Assembly (NCBI GenBank): GCA_946624155.1
Contig: CAMORU010000015.1
Span: 1-5,898, forward strand
DNA: 5,898 bases
From: an uncultured Caryophanales bacterium
GTDB lineage: Bacteria > Bacillota_I > Bacilli_A > RFN20 > CAG-826
Direction of reading: 5' to 3'
The notes below the pieces were generated by a model, which searched no databases, was not told where the DNA came from, and saw only the letters and a list, made by a program, of their open reading frames with translations. The translations under genes and the position numbers were made by a program. This document shows, piece after piece, positions 1-4,314 of the stretch; position 1 is the first letter of the stretch, and each line of letters begins with the position of its first letter.

Positions 1-346
1 TTCTTCTCCAAACTTTAACTTGTTCTTCACCATACTTTTCAGCGGTTTCAGCTTTATTCAAACCTTGAAGAGCGCCATAGTGACGTTCATTAAGTCTCCA
101 AGTTTTGATAACTGGTAGCCATTCACGGTCAAGTTCAAAAAGAACATTATTCATTGTATGAATTGCTCTTTTAAGCATAGAAGTATAGACAATATCAAAG
201 TCATATCCTTCTTCTTTTAAGGTCTTACCAGCACGATGTGCTTCCATAACACCTTTTTCGGATAATTCGACATCAGTCCAACCAGTGAATAAATTGAGTT
301 TATTCCATTCTGATTCACCGTGTCTAATCATAACTAATTTATACAT
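1..346 (-). CDS. gpmA: 2,3-bisphosphoglycerate-dependent phosphoglycerate mutase, N-terminal part (gene runs off the left edge)
   Basis: Interconverts 3-phosphoglycerate and 2-phosphoglycerate in cytoplasmic glycolysis/gluconeogenesis through a phosphohistidine intermediate. The 115 visible residues begin [15 protein letters not shown], the histidine-phosphatase RHG motif, with His9 as the expected phospho-acceptor. The dPGM-specific stretch [15 protein letters not shown] follows (about 18-32), then [10 protein letters not shown] with Arg60, and [11 protein letters not shown] with Glu87. His9, Arg60 and Glu87 sit two residues before E. coli GpmA His11, Arg62 and Glu89, so the register matches the family. 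About half of the usual 228-250 residues are present; the rest and the stop codon lie left of the window. The ATG at 346 is supported by an AAAGGAG site 6 nt upstream and by the family N-terminus. The gene starts 19 nt after pepC on the same strand, with no terminator between, so it is probably cotranscribed from the pepC promoter. Confidence 0.96.
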   Translation of the reverse strand, partial: MYKLVMIRHGESEWNKLNLFTGWTDVELSEKGVMEAHRAGKTLKEEGYDFDIVYTSMLKRAIHTMNNVLFELDREWLPVIKTWRLNERHYGALQGLNKAETAEKYGEEQVKVWRR

Positions 347-352
347 AAATTA

Positions 353-359
353 CTCCTTT
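353..359 (-). promoter_or_regulatory. Shine-Dalgarno site of gpmA
   Basis: On the minus strand AAAGGAG lies 6 nt before the ATG at 346, inside the 19-nt gap after the pepC stop codon. It fixes the mutase start and shows that gpmA has its own strong initiation signal although it is probably on the pepC transcript. Confidence 0.85.
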
Positions 360-365
360 ATCAAA

Positions 366-1697
366 TTAGTCTGCTAAAGATCCCATTGGATCCCATGGTT
401 TGAGTACAACTGGTTCTGCTTCATATGCAGCAAGTTCTTCTTTTGTAAGGTATTTCTTATTAACAACTGCTTGGTATGTATATTGATCAAACCAGCTTGC
501 TGACATGATGAAATAACCTTCTTTTCCTCTATCGTTGCCCCATGAGTTTTCGATTTTCCATTTTGTTGGAACACCTTTTTCATCAAAGGCTACGCCAGTA
601 ATACACATTGCGTGATTCATTGCAGATGAACGAAAGTCTAACGACTCTCCTTTTTCCATCTTAATATCGAGATTTAACAAGGATTTGAAATCAAATTCTT
701 GATCATCCCAAACACCGCGCATTCTATCTCCATAACTTGAGACGTCGGAACCAAACCAAACGATTTCTCCATCTTTAAGTTGATGAATAATAAGTTCTTT
801 CAATCTTTCCATAGGAATATTTAAGTGTTTAACAACTTTACCACCTTCAACATTACCTAAGTATTTGACTGTATAGCTCTTTCCAAATGGTTTTGATTTT
901 GTTGGTGCATTAATGCAGCTAACATATTCGTCGATTTTTGAGCCGATATATTTTTCAAAGAATGATTTTGGTGTGAATCCTTTAACGCATTTGAATTCGC
1001 CTTTATCGTCTGTGTATTTAAGGTCGAATTTCTTTGGTGGGATTCCGTAGCAAGAAATAAGTGCTTTGTAGAAGCGTTTCATATATGATTCTTTAAGTTC
1101 TTCTACAGCCTTCAATCCTTTTTCTTTCTTAACAATACGACATTCGCTAGCGAATCTACGAACTTCAGCATTGAGTAAAGAATTTAAAATTCTTGTGTTG
1201 TTTGAAGTATAGGTTTCAACAAATGCATTCTTTGGGCAGATACCATACTTTTTAACTACGTTAACGAGCATGTCCCATTGACCACCATCACCAATTCCAT
1301 TTGCGACTAAAAATTGAACGGTTCTATCATCGTAATCTGCATCAATTGTCTCAATTAATGCATTAAGAGTGTAGTTGAGTTTTTCTAACTTATCATAGAA
1401 AGCAATATAGCTTTGTGAAAGTTTGAATGAACCAACACCAATCTTTTTGCCGATCATTTCGCGCATACCATTACATGCGGCAAAAATCCAACATCTTCCT
1501 GATGCTTTTTGGTTGTTAACAGCCATTGTTTTGATATTAATATCAAAATTAAAGTCCATGTTTTTAACAGAATCCTTTGAAGCGGCCACGACCGCAATAT
1601 CAGAATTAGAAAGAGCATGTCTTGCAATAGCTGAAGTCTTTTCAGAGAGATACTCTTTTTCAACTTCTTCTAATTTTTCGAGTGTAATTTCTTTCAT
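366..1697 (-). CDS. pepC: Aminopeptidase C / bleomycin hydrolase (peptidase family C1B)
   Basis: Cytoplasmic papain-fold cysteine aminopeptidase that removes N-terminal residues from peptides; family members form hexameric barrels with the active sites inside. All catalytic parts are visible in the 443 residues: oxyanion Gln63 and nucleophile Cys69 in QKASGRCWIFAACN, His362 in SSAMNHAMCITGV, and Asn384 in KIENSWGNDRG. GDGGQWDM (136-143) is another family block. The C-terminus PWDPMGSLAD is the conserved arm that reaches into the active-site cleft and makes the enzyme an aminopeptidase rather than an endopeptidase. Length agrees with the family (about 440-450) and there is no signal peptide. 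The ATG at 1697 has AAGGAG 7 nt upstream. It is the first gene of a minus-strand unit with gpmA, divergent from adenosine deaminase across 75 bp. A role in using imported peptides is inferred. Confidence 0.97.
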   Translation of the reverse strand: MKEITLEKLEEVEKEYLSEKTSAIARHALSNSDIAVVAASKDSVKNMDFNFDINIKTMAVNNQKASGRCWIFAACNGMREMIGKKIGVGSFKLSQSYIAFYDKLEKLNYTLNALIETIDADYDDRTVQFLVANGIGDGGQWDMLVNVVKKYGICPKNAFVETYTSNNTRILNSLLNAEVRRFASECRIVKKEKGLKAVEELKESYMKRFYKALISCYGIPPKKFDLKYTDDKGEFKCVKGFTPKSFFEKYIGSKIDEYVSCINAPTKSKPFGKSYTVKYLGNVEGGKVVKHLNIPMERLKELIIHQLKDGEIVWFGSDVSSYGDRMRGVWDDQEFDFKSLLNLDIKMEKGESLDFRSSAMNHAMCITGVAFDEKGVPTKWKIENSWGNDRGKEGYFIMSASWFDQYTYQAVVNKKYLTKEELAAYEAEPVVLKPWDPMGSLAD

Positions 1698-1704
1698 TGT
1701 TTTT

Positions 1705-1710
1705 CTCCTT
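1705..1710 (-). promoter_or_regulatory. Shine-Dalgarno site of pepC
   Basis: AAGGAG on the minus strand, 7 nt before the ATG at 1697. It is a consensus site at ideal spacing and supports the chosen start. It contrasts with the divergent deaminase gene, which has no such site. Confidence 0.85.
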
Positions 1711-1721
1711 CAGCGAATAAT

Positions 1722-1752
1722 ATTTTAATATAAAATTATTATTTTTCCACAA
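1722..1752 (-). promoter_or_regulatory. Candidate sigma-A-type promoter for pepC-gpmA
   Basis: Reading the minus strand, TTGTGG (1752-1747) could serve as a -35. It is followed either by TATTAA (1730-1725, 16-nt spacer) or by TAAAAT (1727-1722, 19-nt spacer) as a -10. Both hexamers differ from consensus and the region is almost pure A/T, so the exact boxes are uncertain. A promoter must nevertheless lie in this 75-bp gap or reach into the deaminase coding sequence, because pepC is the first gene of its unit. Confidence 0.4.
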
Positions 1753-1759
1753 AAACGAA

Positions 1760-1765
1760 TATAAT
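1760..1765 (+). promoter_or_regulatory. Perfect -10 box (TATAAT) of the adenosine deaminase gene
   Basis: TATAAT matches the sigma-70/sigma-A -10 consensus exactly and ends 7 nt before the deaminase ATG. A start point 6-8 nt downstream would be at about 1772-1773, on or next to the A of the ATG, giving a leaderless transcript. No good -35 is present: at 17-18 nt spacing there are only A/T hexamers such as TTATTA at 1736-1741. There is no TGn extension. In an A/T-rich gap a chance TATAAT is possible, but no alternative with room for a leader is evident. Confidence 0.6.
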
Positions 1766-1772
1766 TATTTAA

Positions 1773-2762
1773 ATGGACTACAAAAAATACGCTATTGTTG
1801 ATCTCCACTTGCATTTAGACGGCTCTTTATCGGCTAAGTCTATTATTGAAGTAGCCAAAAAAGAAAACATAAAATTACCATCTTTTAATGAAGAAGAATT
1901 AAATAAACATTTAATGGTACCCGATAATTGTGGGTCATTAAACGAATATCTAGAGCGCTTTTCTTTGCCTAATTTAGTTCTACAAACAAAAGAAGGTTTA
2001 GAGTTATGTACTCTCGATTTATTAGAAAGATTAAAAAATGATGGCCTCAAGTATGTCGAAATACGTATGGCCCCACAACTTTCTACCGCCAAAGGTTTAA
2101 CACAAGAGGAAGTAGTTGAAACTTTAATAAAAACATGCAAAATCGCCGAGAAATCAGGCATATTTTCGAATTTAATACTCTGCATGATGAGAGGAAAAGA
2201 TAACTTAAAATTGAATCTTGAAACTATTAGCATTGCAAAGAAATTTTTAGGTAACGGCGTTGTTGCAATGGACTTAGCAGGAGCAGAAGCACTATTTCCT
2301 AATGAGATGTTTGATGAAGAATTTAAACTTATCAACAAATTAGGTATTCCATTAACAATCCATGCAGGTGAAGCAGCTGGTGCATCTTCAGTAAAATCAG
2401 CTTTAAAGTATGGAGCAGTAAGAATTGGTCACGGTATCCATTCAATTGAAGATGATAACGTATTAAAAGAACTCGTGAAAAGCGGCGTGACTTTAGAGGT
2501 TTGCCCAAAATCTAATTTAGATACCAAAACAATCTCAAAATACGAGGATCTTCCACTTAAAGAATTCATTAAAAAAGGTGTTAAAATTTCAATTAACACC
2601 GATGATATGACTGTGTCCAACACAACTCTCAAACAAGAATACGAAACTCTTGTAAAATTAGGCTTTAGTGAAGAAAATTTACGGGAATTTGCCCTAAATT
2701 CGATAAAATCTTCTTTTGCAAGTGACAAAATTAAGAGATATCTTTTGGACCTTATTAAATAA
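1773..2762 (+). CDS. add: Adenosine deaminase
   Basis: Zinc-dependent amidohydrolase-superfamily enzyme that deaminates adenosine or deoxyadenosine to inosine or deoxyinosine in cytoplasmic purine salvage. The 329-residue TIM-barrel protein (E. coli Add has about 333) has every active-site motif: His12 and His14 in DLHLHLDGSL, His197 and Glu200 in TIHAGEAAG, His220 in RIGHGIH, and Asp277-Asp278 in SINTDDMTVSNTTL. These correspond to the mouse enzyme's metal ligands (two N-terminal His, His214, Asp295) and catalytic Glu217, His238 and Asp296. EVCPKSN (242-248) is the bacterial version of the EVCP block. The start is fixed by an in-frame TAA directly before the ATG and by the family-typical distance of about 11 residues to HxH. 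There is no Shine-Dalgarno sequence, so it is probably leaderless. Its last 8 bp overlap the convergent hydrolase. Adenine deaminase is a possible alternative specificity, as the families are close. Confidence 0.93.
   Translation: MDYKKYAIVDLHLHLDGSLSAKSIIEVAKKENIKLPSFNEEELNKHLMVPDNCGSLNEYLERFSLPNLVLQTKEGLELCTLDLLERLKNDGLKYVEIRMAPQLSTAKGLTQEEVVETLIKTCKIAEKSGIFSNLILCMMRGKDNLKLNLETISIAKKFLGNGVVAMDLAGAEALFPNEMFDEEFKLINKLGIPLTIHAGEAAGASSVKSALKYGAVRIGHGIHSIEDDNVLKELVKSGVTLEVCPKSNLDTKTISKYEDLPLKEFIKKGVKISINTDDMTVSNTTLKQEYETLVKLGFSEENLREFALNSIKSSFASDKIKRYLLDLIK
2678..2698 (-). terminator. Weak candidate terminator for the minus-strand cluster, inside the adenosine deaminase gene
   Basis: On the minus strand, TTTAGGG (2698-2692) pairs with CCC-TAAA (2685-2678, one bulged G at 2682) around a 6-nt loop. 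The stem can extend by two further A-T pairs. Four T residues, then CTT, follow. It lies about 57 bp beyond the hydrolase stop codon. The U-tract is short and partly consumed by the stem extension, so this is only a candidate. It is listed because the tail-to-tail overlap leaves no intergenic place for the cluster to terminate. Confidence 0.25.
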
Positions 2763-3624
2763 AGTTCTTAATTGTTTCGATAACTAGATCAGTCTCTTCA
2801 ACATAGCCAATGTGATGAGACTTTTTTAATAGAACCCATTTTGAATTTTTTATCTCTTTATTCATGAGTTCATTCATCCTTGGAGATGATTCATCTAAAG
2901 CTCCTGATAATATTAGAGTTGGGACATCAATATTTTTGAGTTTTGATTCAACATTCCAGTCTTTCAAAGTTCCTGTTCCAAAAAATTCTGACTTGCCCCA
3001 CATCTTTTCATAAATTTCTTTATTGGTTTTTGGAAATTTTTTGCGTTTAAACGGATAAAGTTCAGTACTCTTTTTTCCAACATGATTTTTAATAAACTTT
3101 TTTACTGCTTTTTTGTATTCCTTTTTATCATATTTTTGACCGTCTTTTTCTGCTAATAAAGCGGCCTTTTCGGAAGGGCTAAATTCATCGAACATTTTGA
3201 TGTGTTCTTCATTCCAAATTTTTGTCGAAGGAAGGGTTGAAAAAAGGATTAATTTTTCGAGGCCTTTATGGTCAAAATTACAGACATATTCAAGGGCCAG
3301 CATGCCACCCCAAGAATGCCCTAAAACGTTATATTTTTTAAGTTTAAAATATCTAACTAAATTCGTGAATTCATCGAGAAAAACTGAGAAATTCCATATG
3401 ATTTTGTGATTCTTTGGCACTTTTGAATAACCACATCCAAGTTGATCATAGAAGATTAACGGAATCCCAAATTCTGCCAATTTTTCAAGTGGTTCATAAC
3501 GTTCAATGCAACCACCAGGTCCACCATGCAAAATGATTAAAGGAATGCCACTATTTAAGTTGCCTAAAACATAAGCTCTTGTGTGGTAACCAAGATAAGG
3601 TATTTTATATACTTTTTTTGTCAT
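2755..3624 (-). CDS. Alpha/beta hydrolase, proline iminopeptidase-like (peptidase family S33)
   Basis: Serine hydrolase of 289 residues, probably cytoplasmic (no signal peptide), expected to release N-terminal proline or other residues from short peptides. HGGPGG (33-38, oxyanion hole) and DQLGCGYS (60-67) are the strongest iminopeptidase-type marks. The nucleophile is Ser104 in GHSWGG, the acid Asp244 in SGALDESSP, and the base His271 in SHHIGYVE, placed five residues before the conserved Glu276. Residues of about 130-230 form a Lys-rich cap domain that decides specificity; I cannot read the substrate from it. The ATG at 3624 is the only reasonable start, as an in-frame TAA lies one codon upstream. 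It has no Shine-Dalgarno site and overlaps the FNT gene by 20 nt, so translational coupling is likely. Its 3' end overlaps the convergent deaminase gene by 8 bp. Other S33 amidases or esterases cannot be excluded. Confidence 0.88.
   Translation of the reverse strand: MTKKVYKIPYLGYHTRAYVLGNLNSGIPLIILHGGPGGCIERYEPLEKLAEFGIPLIFYDQLGCGYSKVPKNHKIIWNFSVFLDEFTNLVRYFKLKKYNVLGHSWGGMLALEYVCNFDHKGLEKLILFSTLPSTKIWNEEHIKMFDEFSPSEKAALLAEKDGQKYDKKEYKKAVKKFIKNHVGKKSTELYPFKRKKFPKTNKEIYEKMWGKSEFFGTGTLKDWNVESKLKNIDVPTLILSGALDESSPRMNELMNKEIKNSKWVLLKKSHHIGYVEETDLVIETIKNFI
2791..2827 (+). terminator. Rho-independent terminator of the adenosine deaminase gene, embedded in the opposite-strand hydrolase gene
   Basis: AGTCTC (2791-2796) pairs perfectly with GAGACT (2817-2822). 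After a T/T mismatch, TC pairs with GA (2798-2799 with 2814-2815). After a bulged A, ACAT (2801-2804) pairs with ATGT (2810-2813) around the loop AGCCA. The stem leads straight into six T residues (2822-2827), as in an intrinsic terminator. It starts 28 bp past the deaminase stop and points the right way for that gene. The stem is moderate (12 pairs with one mismatch and one bulge), and it lies in coding sequence, which tempers confidence. Confidence 0.55.
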
Positions 3625-4303
3625 TTTTTAAGAATAGTTTTTTGAATGCTTTTATAAGCTCATTTAAAGCTATTGCTCCAAGTGAATTTCCGAGGGTAAC
3701 AATCACTAAACTAAGATATGCATAACCATTAGCGTAGCATTCAGGATAGAACATGAAATAATACATATTTGCAATGCAGTGATCAAACTTAAAGAAAACA
3801 AACAAGAATATTGGTACAAAAATACCAATAACTTTTAAAATCACATTTTTAAATATTTTGTAACAGAAAACAGCAACGTATACGCAAACACCGCACAAAA
3901 CTGCTCCAGCAAACTGTTTCATAATATCTAAAAACTTCGGCACAGTTATCTTTGCTAAAGCAATGCCTGAGTTAGTCCAATATAAACCGGTGTTCTGGAA
4001 AACTAAATAACAGAACAATCCAATGAGTAATGCGCCTATCAAATTGCCTAAATAAACGAGACCCAAGAATCCTAAATAATCTTTTTTGTTATCAAAAAGG
4101 TATCCAATCTTCCCTGTAAAAAGATTTAAGCCAAGAAAACAAACTAATGTAAGTCCAATAGGGAACAAAAACGAACCCAAAATACGGCCCCAAGGAGCAT
4201 AATCCTTTAGAAGTGTGTTTGCGATAATATTGAGCAATCCACCAAAGCCAATTGCAAGGCCTGCATAGATTCCAAATAATAGTGTTTTTGCGTGATTTTT
4301 CAT
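3605..4303 (-). CDS. Formate/nitrite transporter (FNT) family channel, divergent
   Basis: Inner-membrane pentameric channel family that passes small monovalent anions (formate, nitrite, lactate, hydrosulfide). The 232 residues show about six hydrophobic segments (near 8-30, 40-62, 77-102, 128-150, 155-172, 192-215). Family marks are FDHCIANMYYF with the pore His175 (FocA His209), the omega-loop-like LFTGK with Thr63 (FocA Thr91), and two helix-break GN motifs, YLGNLIGAL (84-92) and TLGNSLGAI (203-211). It is shorter than typical FNTs (about 250-285). The usual LCN-x-x-VCLA signature reads LCGVCVYVAV (136-145), so the conserved Asn is Gly138. The ATG at 4303 has AGGA 7 nt upstream, overlapping the stop codon of the preceding synthetase gene (9-nt gap), and the 3' end overlaps the hydrolase gene by 20 nt. 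The substrate is unknown; carboxylate exchange linked to the acyl-CoA synthetase is only a contextual guess. Confidence 0.87.
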   Translation of the reverse strand: MKNHAKTLLFGIYAGLAIGFGGLLNIIANTLLKDYAPWGRILGSFLFPIGLTLVCFLGLNLFTGKIGYLFDNKKDYLGFLGLVYLGNLIGALLIGLFCYLVFQNTGLYWTNSGIALAKITVPKFLDIMKQFAGAVLCGVCVYVAVFCYKIFKNVILKVIGIFVPIFLFVFFKFDHCIANMYYFMFYPECYANGYAYLSLVIVTLGNSLGAIALNELIKAFKKLFLKNDKKSI

Positions 4304-4310
4304 GGTTTTT

Positions 4311-4314
4311 TCCT
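4311..4314 (-). promoter_or_regulatory. Shine-Dalgarno core of the FNT gene, overlapping the upstream stop codon
   Basis: AGGA (within AGTAGGA) on the minus strand lies 7 nt before the ATG at 4303. It shares bases with the TAG stop codon (4315-4313) of the synthetase gene. This overlap points to coupled translation of the two genes on one message. Confidence 0.6.

Noticed and set aside
379..398. Short direct repeat GATCCCAT...GATCCCATG near the pepC stop, also containing CCAT/ATGG pairing
   Set aside because: It is explained by the conserved C-terminal codons for PWDPMGS. The possible stem is only four pairs and lacks a T-tract, so it is neither a terminator nor a mobile-element repeat.
374..586. 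Minus-strand frame of 70 codons overlapping the pepC 3' end, and a similar one at 1454-1663
   Set aside because: Both are out-of-frame readings of pepC, low in complexity and without ribosome binding sites.
1423..1728. Plus-strand open frame of 101 codons over the pepC 5' end
   Set aside because: It is the complement of the PepC catalytic-Cys region and ends in the A/T-rich promoter gap. It has no initiation signal or recognisable family.
1778..2338. Long open frame (186 codons) on the minus strand within the adenosine deaminase region
   Set aside because: It is antisense to a gene with complete active-site motifs, its translation shows no recognisable domain and is Ser/Phe/Lys-rich as expected of a complement frame, and there is no SD.
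2733..2748. Small hairpin AAGA/TCTT near the deaminase 3' end as a minus-strand terminator
   Set aside because: It has only four A/T-rich pairs and a weak T-run, less convincing than the already weak candidate at 2678-2698.
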